Source: Myroides indicus
GTDB taxonomy: Bacteria; Bacteroidota; Bacteroidia; Flavobacteriales; Flavobacteriaceae
Assembly (NCBI RefSeq): GCF_004364575.1
Contig: NZ_SOAG01000004.1
Span: 91,476 to 155,475, forward strand
Direction: 5' to 3'
DNA length: 64,000 nt
Made by a program: the position numbers and the translations under genes. Numbering within the stretch: position 1 is the stretch's first letter; the number at the start of each line of letters is the position of its first letter. Below the pieces are notes generated by a model that did not search any database, was not told where the DNA came from, and saw only the letters and a program-made list of their open reading frames with translations. Shown here in pieces: positions 44,670-53,241 of this stretch.

Positions 44670-46040
44670 ATGACAGAGCATCAGATTCAAACTTACCTTT
44701 GGGAAAATCGTGAGAGATGGGAAGAATTAATTGATTACATAGAATTCCCTGAAAAATACTCATTTGATAAAGATGATGAAGCGATTTATGAACGAACACC
44801 AGAGAAAGTCTTATTTAATGAAATTGTTGACCGTTACTCAAGACTCTATAATAATCTTTTCGGACTTAGGTTATTCGGTTGTGAAGTTCCCCTTAAACGT
44901 GAAGGTGACAGTACAATAAGAGCAGATTTACTCGGTTTAATCGAAGGAGTATCAGGGGTAGCAATTGTAGAAATAAAAAAAAGCGCTCAAACGGAAAGAC
45001 AAGCATTTACAGAGTTATTTGCATATGCTTCACATCTACAAGCGATTTTCCCTACAATGACAAATGAAGACATACATTATATATTGATTTCCCCAATGCA
45101 AGAACGAATTGTTAGAGAAGCCGCAATTTCAAGCTTCCTTTTTGACGAAAAGCCAGTATTTGCATACATCCCAACTTACGAAAATGATGATGTAAATACA
45201 ATTAGACTAAAACCATGGATTCCAACAATTACTGACATTATAAAAATAACAGAATCAGCCTTCTCTCAGAAAAATTTTGAAATATTCAAAGTCACTTGGG
45301 ATGAAATAGAGGATTGGAATGCAAAGAAACATGAAAATCCTTCCGACTATATGATTGAAAGAATGAACCGAATTTCGTCATATGCAACGCAGTTAATGGA
45401 ATCAAAAAGAATTCATGGTTTTGTTTTTACATCACAGGGATATCCAGAACTACCATATTTAAACAATGCTATTACTTTAGCTGGATTAAATCCATTTAAA
45501 ATTGCTAAAGACAACTATTTAATAACTGAGAACAATATCTCACCTCATAAGCTTGATGAAATTAGTGATGACGAAATCAAGCTTACTCAAATAATCCCTG
45601 AACTTCTAAACAAAGTAAAAGAAGCAAATGAACAAAACGAATTCTTCTATGACTTAGTATCTACTTGGGATAATACACTTTGCGGAATTGCTTTTGAAAC
45701 AATCAAAACTATGACTACCAATGACAAAGGTCTAAAATTTGAGCGTGGTTGGGGCGGAATGACTTGGAAGCAGTATCAAGGTATAATGCTTGAAGATGCT
45801 CTATGTTTCAATTACGATATTAAACCTACTGGACTTATTAGGAAACTATTTATAAGTTACTCTGTTGAAGATTACAAATACATGGAAAAATTCGGCACTG
45901 AAAAGCACCCGTATTTAAATCATGGTGACGTACCAGATTTCATGGTTGATTACATTAATCAACAAATTTATTTCAGAGATTTCCTTTACAATATCTTTGA
46001 AAGTTATAAGGATATTTATGAAGAATTTGATAAAGACTAA
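44670..46040 (+). CDS. PD-(D/E)XK nuclease-domain protein
   Basis: The ATG at 44670 (MTEHQIQTYLWENRERW) is chosen over an upstream TTG, giving 456 residues. A restriction-like nuclease core lies in residues 45-120: STIRADLLGLIE with Asp86, then GVAIVEIKKSAQTERQ with Glu101 and Lys103. The rest (about 130-456) has no recognised domain. It resembles NucS/DUF91-like endonucleases in its core. It is probably an antiviral or DNA-processing nuclease; the target is unknown. It is the last gene of element 1. Confidence 0.8.
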   Translation: MTEHQIQTYLWENRERWEELIDYIEFPEKYSFDKDDEAIYERTPEKVLFNEIVDRYSRLYNNLFGLRLFGCEVPLKREGDSTIRADLLGLIEGVSGVAIVEIKKSAQTERQAFTELFAYASHLQAIFPTMTNEDIHYILISPMQERIVREAAISSFLFDEKPVFAYIPTYENDDVNTIRLKPWIPTITDIIKITESAFSQKNFEIFKVTWDEIEDWNAKKHENPSDYMIERMNRISSYATQLMESKRIHGFVFTSQGYPELPYLNNAITLAGLNPFKIAKDNYLITENNISPHKLDEISDDEIKLTQIIPELLNKVKEANEQNEFFYDLVSTWDNTLCGIAFETIKTMTTNDKGLKFERGWGGMTWKQYQGIMLEDALCFNYDIKPTGLIRKLFISYSVEDYKYMEKFGTEKHPYLNHGDVPDFMVDYINQQIYFRDFLYNIFESYKDIYEEFDKD

Positions 46041-46469
46041 AAAGCTAGTACCTAACATGGGTAACTGATGCACAACTTTATTTTTGACTTAAAAAATAAG
46101 ATATATGACCTCATTTTTTTTCGATAAACTCAATAACCGATTTAAGGTGAGTTTTTTTTAATGTTAACTAAATGAGGCCTAGATTCAACCAAAAAATACT
46201 ACAGCAGTAATAAGATTGGTAAGTGATTCGTTATTTTTAAAAATTAGAACTTTTACCTAATTTGGTAATGACATATAATTAACTTTAAGATAGTCTTAGA
46301 ATTAAATTGAAAAATTATCTTTGGTCAAAAATCAATTTATAAACAGTATATTTGACATAAGAATCAAACGATTCCAATCATAGCATAAAACTTTCCGAAT
46401 AAGGTGCGTACATCAATTTAAAAAAGTGAACATCCCTATTTATAAAGCATACGGCATAAAAGAGGCTAA
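46041..46469. other. Right end of element 1, no gene seen
   Basis: About 430 bp of AT-rich DNA up to att copy 2. AAGGTGCGTACAT near 46401 resembles the GTGC words of the left end and could be a recombinase arm site. I see no coding region. Confidence 0.5.
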
Positions 46470-46483
46470 CCCTCTTTCTCCGC
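46470..46483 (+). repeat. att core, copy 2 (boundary of elements 1 and 2)
   Basis: CCCTCTTTCTCCGC, identical to the tRNA-Ser 3' end at 29820-29833. The base before it is A, where the tRNA has T, so only the 14-mer is shared. Confidence 0.82.
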
Positions 46484-46518
46484 AATAAACACTGATACTT
46501 AATCAGTTAAAGCATAAA

Positions 46519-46542
46519 CACCCAATTTTACACCCAAAAATG
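46519..46542 (+). repeat. Candidate arm sites, left end of element 2
   Basis: CACCCAATTTT at 46519 and CACCCAAAAA at 46531. The same words occur at the other end (CACCCAAATAT at 62172, CACCCAATTTT at 62186) in the same orientation, as expected for recombinase arm-type sites. Confidence 0.5.
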
Positions 46543-46558
46543 TAAAGTTGGGTTTTTT
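46520..46558 (+). terminator. Terminator-like hairpin near the left end of element 2
   Basis: A 13-bp stem with one G-T pair: 46520-46532 with 46541-46553 around CCCAAAAA, followed by a T7 tract. It would insulate the element from transcripts of element 1. Confidence 0.75.
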
Positions 46559-46744
46559 TATTATAGATTATAAAAATCTAATTGACTTCGTGTCTATAAA
46601 ACTCAATGCAGAAATAGTTGCCGATACCTAAGCTAACACTTAAAAAATCCAATAGAACCATTTTTTGCCAATCCAAAGACAAATAAAAAGATAACTATTT
46701 AAATATTTTTTATCTTGAAAAATGAGATGTTTAAAAAGAAAGGC

Positions 46745-46752
46745 TACATTTG
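46745..46752 (+). promoter_or_regulatory. Candidate -7 box of the restriction operon
   Basis: TACATTTG matches TAnnTTTG and lies 24 bp before the ATG of the XRE gene. A TTTG -33 box at the expected distance is not seen. Confidence 0.5.
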
Positions 46753-46775
46753 TTATTTGACACCTTTAGATAACA

Positions 46776-47000
46776 ATGAACAGAATTAAAGAAGTACTTG
46801 AAGAAAAAGGAATTAAGCAAATTTGGTTGGCAGAAAAACTTGGCAAAAGCTACAATATGGTAAACGGTTATGTGCAAAATAGACAACAACCAAGACTTGA
46901 AGTATTGTATGAAATAGCTGATATTCTTCAAATTGATGCTAAAGAACTTTTAAGAACAAATGAAGAAGTATATAAATGGAAGTACTTATCGACATATTAG
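46776..47000 (+). CDS. XRE-family controller-type regulator of the restriction operon
   Basis: A 74-residue Cro/C1 HTH protein (MNRIKEVLEEKGIKQIWLAE, then NRQQPRLEVLYEIADIL). Its size and position, overlapping the restriction gene downstream by 25 bp, are those of a controller (C) protein or of a simple repressor. Such proteins delay endonuclease expression until methylation is done. The exact role here is inference. Confidence 0.82.
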   Translation: MNRIKEVLEEKGIKQIWLAEKLGKSYNMVNGYVQNRQQPRLEVLYEIADILQIDAKELLRTNEEVYKWKYLSTY

Positions 47001-47956
47001 AAAATGAACTAATCGAGAAGTACCCCAATATTCTCGATATACTACTACTTGATCAGACCACTCAAAAAAATATCTTTTGGGCAACAGATAATTACGAACA
47101 TTTAGGAGACTTATATAGATTCAACTCAGTAATTTTACCTGATTTAATTACAGGAGATAATGGTAATGTAATAATGCCAAGAGTTCATAAAAACAAAACT
47201 TTACAATTATCCCGCTCCAAAGAAATGGCAGAAGTCTTTACACCATCTTGGATTTGCAATGCACAAAATAATGCGGTGGACAATTCTTGGTTTGGTAGAG
47301 AAAACGTATTCAACAAAGAAATCATATTAGAAAACGGAACAAAATCTTGGGAAACAACCAAACAGAAGATAGTTTTCCCAATAGGCAAAGATTGGCAAGA
47401 TTATATTTTTGACACTCGGTTGGAAATCACTTGTGGAGAAGCTCCATATTTGGTCAGTAGATACGACACCACAACAGGAGAGTCTATTAAAATCGAAAAC
47501 CGAATCGGACTTTTAGACCGAAAAATTAGAATAATAAACGAAAATGTAAACACTGAAAAAGAGTGGGTTAAATACATAGAAATCGCATATAAAAACATTT
47601 ACGGTTTTGAATGGCAGGGAGACAGTTTGCTTTTGGCTCGTGAAGCATTGCTTATCACTTTCATAGAAAATTACAAATATAAATTTGAGACCGAACCAAG
47701 CCTTGATAAGTTAAAAAATATTGCACACATTATTTCTTGGAACTTATGGCAAATGGACGGGTTAAAAGGCGTTGTTCCGAATAGTTGCAAAGATGAAATC
47801 ATAGAAACGGCAACATTTTTTGAAACCCAAACAGAAGTCAGAAAATGTAAAGGTTGCGAAAAGCAAAACATAAAATCGCACAACGGGGTTTATTGCAATA
47901 TTATGGATTGGGAGGTTGAAAAACCGATAAGATTTATTGACCTTATGAAAAATTAA
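46976..47956 (+). CDS. Restriction-modification subunit M-like protein
   Basis: A 326-residue protein. The series ATDNYEHLGDLYRFNSVI, RSKEMAEVFTPSWICNAQNN, EITCGEAPYLVSRYDTTTG and NIAHIISWNLWQMDGLKGVV is typical of proteins annotated restriction endonuclease subunit M. It contains AEVFTP and ITCGEAPYLVS, but no NPPY motif, which is carried by the next gene. A KCKGCEKQN cysteine pair near the C-terminus may bind zinc. It overlaps the regulator and lies 3 bp before the helicase/methylase gene. Confidence 0.82.
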   Translation: MEVLIDILENELIEKYPNILDILLLDQTTQKNIFWATDNYEHLGDLYRFNSVILPDLITGDNGNVIMPRVHKNKTLQLSRSKEMAEVFTPSWICNAQNNAVDNSWFGRENVFNKEIILENGTKSWETTKQKIVFPIGKDWQDYIFDTRLEITCGEAPYLVSRYDTTTGESIKIENRIGLLDRKIRIINENVNTEKEWVKYIEIAYKNIYGFEWQGDSLLLAREALLITFIENYKYKFETEPSLDKLKNIAHIISWNLWQMDGLKGVVPNSCKDEIIETATFFETQTEVRKCKGCEKQNIKSHNGVYCNIMDWEVEKPIRFIDLMKN

Positions 47957-47959
47957 AGA

Positions 47960-50900
47960 ATGAGTGAACTGAACAATATAAATGTAGATATACTTGATAA
48001 TTTAATCATCGGTAGAGTTGAGCCACAAATCTATGCTTTTACTACCGAAACCATTCCAAATTATCTGAAAGTTGGCGATACTTATCGTCCGCTTGAAACG
48101 AGATTGAACGAATGGCGAAAACATTTCCCAAACCTTGAAAAGAAGTTTGAAAATGTAGCAAAAGTAGATGACGAAACTTTTTTCAGAGATTATGCAGTTC
48201 ATCTTTTCCTTGAAAACGATTTGAAAAGAAAGCGTTTAGCACGTGATGTTTTTCAAAGTATTCCCTATTATTCCAATGAGTTTTTTGAGAATGCAACCGA
48301 ACAAGACCTGCAAAATGCGATAAAAGATATTGAAAACGGACATAAAAACAATGACCCTAAATATCAATATTATCGTTTTGACGAAAGTCATATTCCGATT
48401 ACACACACCTACTTAAGAACTGAAAACTACAATCCAAGACCTAACCAACAAGAAACAATAAACAAGTTTCGTGAAGCAATCAACAAAGGAAGAACCAATT
48501 TGTTGATGTACGCTGTAATGCGTTTTGGCAAATCATTTACCTCTATGTGTTGTGCTGTTGAAATGGGAGCTAAATCAGTAGTGGTGGTTTCGGCAAAAGC
48601 CGATGTAAAAGAAGAATGGAAAAAAACGACTGAAAGTCATATTAAATTTGACGGATACAGCTTTTTGGATAGCGATTCGCTGTTGCAAAGCGATTCTGTA
48701 ATTACAGAAAAACGACAAGCTGATGAAAGGTTTGTCGTTTTTCTGACCTTACAAGATTTGCAAGGCGATGAAGTCAAGAACAAACATAAAGCACTTTTTG
48801 AAAGTCAAATTGACTTGCTTTTAATAGACGAAACGCATTTTGGAGCAAGAGCCGAAGAATACGGCAAAGTTTTAAAAGAAGAAAAATTAAGTGCGAAAGA
48901 ACTAAGAAGCGAACTAAAACTCAACGATAATACAATTGACGATTTAGAAATAACTAATAAGATTTTTAATGCAAAAATCCGTATTCATCTTTCAGGAACT
49001 CCATATCGTATTTTGATGAACAGCGAGTTTACCGATGATGATATTATTGCGTTTTATCAGTTTACAAACATTGCCGAAGATCAAGAAAAATGGGATTCAG
49101 AAAACCTAAACAAAGATGAAGTTAAGGAATGGGATAATCCTTATTATGGCTTTCCTCAAATGGTTCGTTTTGCTTTTAATCCTAACGAATCTTCTCGAAA
49201 GAAAATGGAGCAACTGAAAAAAAATGGTGTTACTTACGCTTTTTCGGAACTTTTCAAACCGCAATCTATTACGAAAGACAACAAAACAAATCTTCATAAA
49301 AAGTTCGTACACGAAGTCGAAATTTTAGATTTACTGAAAGTCATCGACGGTTCGGAAACCGATGAGAATTTATTGAGTTTTATGGATTATGACAAAATTA
49401 AAGAAGGTAAAATGTGCCGTCATATCGTTTGCGTATTACCTTACCGCGCTTCCTGTGATTCCTTGGAAGAACTCATCAATAAACACCATTTCAAACATCT
49501 TTCTAATTACGAAATCATCAATATTTCAGGTGTAGAGAACGAAAGAAGTTTTAAAGACACACAAGCCGTACAAGCCAAAATTAAAAGATGTGAAAGTGAA
49601 AATATCAAAACAATCACTTTGACAGTAAACAGAATGCTTACAGGTAGTACAGTTCCCGAATGGGACACAATGCTTTACCTGAAAGATACTTCTTCTCCGC
49701 AAGAATACGACCAAGCCGTTTTTCGTTTACAAAATCAGTACATCAAAGTTTATAAAGAACCAAATGGCGATGTGGTTAAATTCAATATGAAACCACAAAC
49801 TTTGTTAGTTGATTTTAACCCAAACAGAATGTTCCAAATGCAGGAACATAAATCACAGATTTATAATGTAAATACAGAAGCTAACGGAAACAGTCTTTTG
49901 ACAGAAAGAATAAAACGAGAACTTGAAATATCTCCTATCGTAGTATTGAACAATAACAAAATGGTAGAAATTCAGCCAACCGACATTTTGGACGCGGTTC
50001 GTCAATATTCTAACAGCAGAAGTGTTTTTGATGAAGCTACAACCATTTCAATTGATTATTCTTTGTTGGATATTGAACCCATCAAAGCCGAAATAGAAAG
50101 ACAAGGAAAAATTGGTTCTCGTCAAGGTATTGAAGTAAAGGCATCGGAAGGAGAAGGAGATGAAATTGAAGTAGATGATATTCCTAAAGATGATGAGAAC
50201 GAAAATCAAAGCAAACAAAAATCGAAAACAAAAGATAAAGAACCTGTAAACGACTACAAAGGGCAGTTTGCAATGTATTATGCTCGGATTTTGTTCTTTG
50301 CATTTCTCGCAGATTCAAGAGTGAAATCATTACAAGAAATCATCAACGAGATTGAAAAAAATGCAGATAATCAGAGAATTTCCAACAACTTAAATCTTGA
50401 CAAACAAATACTTTCTCTGTTTCAACAATACACCAATCCGTTTGTATTAAGCGAACTGGATTATAAAATCCAAAACATCAATTCATTGGCAAACGACACT
50501 TCTATTTCTCCAATAGAAAGAGCGAGTAATGCAATGAAAAAATTTAGCCGTTTGTCGGATTCAGAAATTGTAACGCCCGAGACAGTTACGAAAAAAATGG
50601 TAAGCGCATTGCCAAAAAATGCAATTAACGATAGTACGCAACTTTTGGATATTGCTTCTAAACAAGGTGAGTTTGTGTATGCTATTTATAAGAAATTCGG
50701 AAAAGACGTAGCAAATAATTTTTATTCCATACCCACCTCAAAAATTGCGTATGAATTCACGAGAAAAGTCTATAATTTATTAGAATTAGATATGAAAAAT
50801 ATAGAAGCCAATTATACAAGTTATGATTTAATCAAAGAAAATAATTTGGTTGAAAAAGATACACTCCAAGTCAATGGAAAGAAACTGAAGTTTGACGTAA

Positions 50901-51919
50901 TAGTGGGAAATCCGCCTTATCAGGATAGAAGAGAAGGAACAAGTGATAATCCTATTTATCATCTGTTTATGGATGTTTCTTTTAGCTTGGCTGGAAAAGT
51001 TATTTTAATTACACCTGGAAGATTTTTGTTTAATGCAGGAAAAACTCCAAATCAATGGAATGAAAAAATGTTAAATGATAAACATTTAAAAGTCAAATCA
51101 TACTTTAATAAAAGTAGTGATGCATTTCCAGAAGTGCAATTACCAGGAGGAATGGTAATTACATTAAGAGATAACCAACAAAACTTTGATAAAATTGGTG
51201 TTTTTTCAAAATTTGAAGAACTTAACACTATTTTACATAAAGTAACTAATGCTAAAGACTTTGAAGCAGTTGATAGTAAAATATTTACACAAAATAAATT
51301 TGAATTAGAAACTTTATACAAGGATTATCCTGATTATAAAAATATTATTGGAAGTAATGGTAGAGAGAAACGATTGACAACTTCGATATTTGACCAATTA
51401 TCAATTTTTACCGAAAATTTTAATAACGAGAATGATGTATGCATATTTGGCTTAATTAAAAACAAAAGAACTTATCGATTTATTCCTGCCAAATACATTG
51501 AAGAACACATAAATACTAAAAAATATAAAGTTATACTTCCTAAAAGTAATGGTTCAGGTGCATTAGGAGAAGTTGTTCCTACTCCTTTAATTGGTGAGCC
51601 TTTAATTGGAGAAATTGGAACTGGTTATACTCAATCATTTATAAGTATTGGTTCGTTTTCAACTAAAGGAGAAGCAGAATCTTGTTTAAAATACATTAAA
51701 ACAAAATTTGCTCGTATAATGCTTGGCACTCTGAAAGTAACACAAGATAATAATAAAGATGTATGGAGGTATGTTCCTAATCAAGATTTTTCAAATAATT
51801 CTGATATTGATTGGAGCAAACCAATTATAGAAATTGACAAACAGCTATATGCGAAATACAACTTATCCAAAGAAGAAATTGAGTTTATAGAAAGTATGAT
51901 AAAATCAATGTCTTCATAA
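47960..51919 (+). CDS. GIY-YIG nuclease / SF2 helicase / Eco57I-type methylase fusion
   Basis: A 1319-residue multidomain restriction protein. A GIY-YIG nuclease-like domain is at 20-110 (IYAFTTETIPNYLKVGDTYR, with EWRKHFPN). The helicase has motif I MRFGKS (187-192), motif II DETH (290-293), SGTPYR, and motif VI-like SSPQEYDQAVFRLQ. An N6-adenine methylase follows, with motif I DIASKQGEFV (about 897) and NPPY at 984-987, then a target-recognition-like C-terminus. It combines cleavage, translocation and modification in one chain, like type ISP/IIG systems. The SIR2 gene follows after 41 bp. Confidence 0.88.
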   Translation: MSELNNINVDILDNLIIGRVEPQIYAFTTETIPNYLKVGDTYRPLETRLNEWRKHFPNLEKKFENVAKVDDETFFRDYAVHLFLENDLKRKRLARDVFQSIPYYSNEFFENATEQDLQNAIKDIENGHKNNDPKYQYYRFDESHIPITHTYLRTENYNPRPNQQETINKFREAINKGRTNLLMYAVMRFGKSFTSMCCAVEMGAKSVVVVSAKADVKEEWKKTTESHIKFDGYSFLDSDSLLQSDSVITEKRQADERFVVFLTLQDLQGDEVKNKHKALFESQIDLLLIDETHFGARAEEYGKVLKEEKLSAKELRSELKLNDNTIDDLEITNKIFNAKIRIHLSGTPYRILMNSEFTDDDIIAFYQFTNIAEDQEKWDSENLNKDEVKEWDNPYYGFPQMVRFAFNPNESSRKKMEQLKKNGVTYAFSELFKPQSITKDNKTNLHKKFVHEVEILDLLKVIDGSETDENLLSFMDYDKIKEGKMCRHIVCVLPYRASCDSLEELINKHHFKHLSNYEIINISGVENERSFKDTQAVQAKIKRCESENIKTITLTVNRMLTGSTVPEWDTMLYLKDTSSPQEYDQAVFRLQNQYIKVYKEPNGDVVKFNMKPQTLLVDFNPNRMFQMQEHKSQIYNVNTEANGNSLLTERIKRELEISPIVVLNNNKMVEIQPTDILDAVRQYSNSRSVFDEATTISIDYSLLDIEPIKAEIERQGKIGSRQGIEVKASEGEGDEIEVDDIPKDDENENQSKQKSKTKDKEPVNDYKGQFAMYYARILFFAFLADSRVKSLQEIINEIEKNADNQRISNNLNLDKQILSLFQQYTNPFVLSELDYKIQNINSLANDTSISPIERASNAMKKFSRLSDSEIVTPETVTKKMVSALPKNAINDSTQLLDIASKQGEFVYAIYKKFGKDVANNFYSIPTSKIAYEFTRKVYNLLELDMKNIEANYTSYDLIKENNLVEKDTLQVNGKKLKFDVIVGNPPYQDRREGTSDNPIYHLFMDVSFSLAGKVILITPGRFLFNAGKTPNQWNEKMLNDKHLKVKSYFNKSSDAFPEVQLPGGMVITLRDNQQNFDKIGVFSKFEELNTILHKVTNAKDFEAVDSKIFTQNKFELETLYKDYPDYKNIIGSNGREKRLTTSIFDQLSIFTENFNNENDVCIFGLIKNKRTYRFIPAKYIEEHINTKKYKVILPKSNGSGALGEVVPTPLIGEPLIGEIGTGYTQSFISIGSFSTKGEAESCLKYIKTKFARIMLGTLKVTQDNNKDVWRYVPNQDFSNNSDIDWSKPIIEIDKQLYAKYNLSKEEIEFIESMIKSMSS

Positions 51920-51960
51920 ATTTAAGGAATTATGAATAATAATTTTAAAGCGTTTTAGAA

Positions 51961-53241
51961 ATGGTAAATGAGGTAAAAGAAAGCTGGAAATACCTTTTAA
52001 TTAATGGAAAATCTAAAACATTAGAGGTTAAGGATTCTGAATTTGACAAGGGAAAACTTGTAAGTATTTCAGAAATAAGAAATCATCCCAAAAAGGATTC
52101 TGAAGATAGAGACATAGAACATACAGCAGACCTTGCGAATGAAATAAAGAGAAAAGTATATAAAGAGTTTTTTCAAAAACCATTCAAAAATTTAGTGTTT
52201 CTTTCAGGTGCAGGGTCTTCTATGGATGTTGGAGGTTTGTCTATGTGGCAATTATGGGAAGAAACAAAGAAATTGTATTTAATTGAAAAAACAGAAGAAG
52301 CGGAAGAAGTTGATGGCTTTAAGATAATCCGAGAGAAAGTCAATTATATAGCTGACGATACAAATCTAGAAGCTCTGCTTTCTCAAATTGAAGGGTTTTG
52401 TAAATTTTCGGGAGATTGTGAAATAGAATGGGGAATAAACAAAAAGAAGCTTTCTGAAATCAAAGAAGAAATTTTTAATTTGATTAAAAGTAAATGCACT
52501 ATTCCGACTCCTCCGAAGGAAGCGTTTCCTCACAAAGTGTTACTTGAAAAAGTTTTACAACGTAAACAAACAAGCTCAAGAGTTAAAGTATTTACTTTAA
52601 ACTACGACCTGCTTTTTGAAGATGCGGCAACTGCTGTAAATGCAGTTGCTATAGATGGATTTTCATTTACTTTTCCTCGTACTTTCAGCGGTAGATATTT
52701 TGATTATGATATTGTACAAAGAGAAGGCAGTAAGTTAAAAGAAGAAGATAATTTTGTACAGCGTGTCTTTCATTTACACAAATTACACGGTTCTATCAAC
52801 TGGGAAAGAATTGAAGAAACTGGCTGTATAGTAATTAATGATAAACCTAAAAAGGCTTTGATGGTTTATCCTAGAGAAGCCAAATATGAAGATTCTTATG
52901 AACAACCATTTTTTGAAATGATGGCTCGATTTCAAAGAAACCTTAGGTTAAATGATGATACTTTATTGGTTTGTATAGGTTACAGTTTTAACGACAAACA
53001 TATCAATGCGGCTATAGAAGAAGCTTTAAATCAAAATCCAGGATTTAGATTGGCAATAATTGACCCTGGATTTGACAATGAAAGTGCATCTAATTCACTT
53101 AAAACAATAAAGGAGAATGCATTGCAAACCGAAAGAATTTTAATGGTATCAGAAACTTTTACAGATTTCGCTAATCATTTCCCAGAGATAAAAACTTATG
53201 AAAACGTACAGCAAGTAACTATAAATCTGAAAAATGACTAA
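51961..53241 (+). CDS. SIR2-family effector of a SIR2-HerA defence pair
   Basis: A 426-residue SIR2-like protein. The NAD-binding motif is FLSGAGSSMD with GAGSS at 83-87. FTLNYDLLFE carries Asn214-Asp216, catalytic His276 is in LHKLHGSINW, and VCIGYSFNDKHI is near 340. SIR2 domains in defence systems cleave NAD+ to block phage growth. It overlaps the HerA-type gene by 8 bp, the defining arrangement of SIR2-HerA systems, in which the two form a large complex. The N-terminal 70 residues are unassigned. Confidence 0.9.
   Translation: MVNEVKESWKYLLINGKSKTLEVKDSEFDKGKLVSISEIRNHPKKDSEDRDIEHTADLANEIKRKVYKEFFQKPFKNLVFLSGAGSSMDVGGLSMWQLWEETKKLYLIEKTEEAEEVDGFKIIREKVNYIADDTNLEALLSQIEGFCKFSGDCEIEWGINKKKLSEIKEEIFNLIKSKCTIPTPPKEAFPHKVLLEKVLQRKQTSSRVKVFTLNYDLLFEDAATAVNAVAIDGFSFTFPRTFSGRYFDYDIVQREGSKLKEEDNFVQRVFHLHKLHGSINWERIEETGCIVINDKPKKALMVYPREAKYEDSYEQPFFEMMARFQRNLRLNDDTLLVCIGYSFNDKHINAAIEEALNQNPGFRLAIIDPGFDNESASNSLKTIKENALQTERILMVSETFTDFANHFPEIKTYENVQQVTINLKND

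Larger units (their letters stand above)
29834..46483 (+). mobile_element. Element 1: integrative mobilizable element in tRNA-Ser
   Basis: About 16.65 kb between att copies 1 and 2. It begins with a tyrosine recombinase at the left att and a small excisionase-like protein. BfmA/BfmB mobilisation genes are in the middle and defence-like cargo fills the right part. It has no type IV secretion genes, so transfer would need helper functions. The right boundary rests on the 14-bp repeat alone. It could also be part of a larger composite with element 2. Confidence 0.78.
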
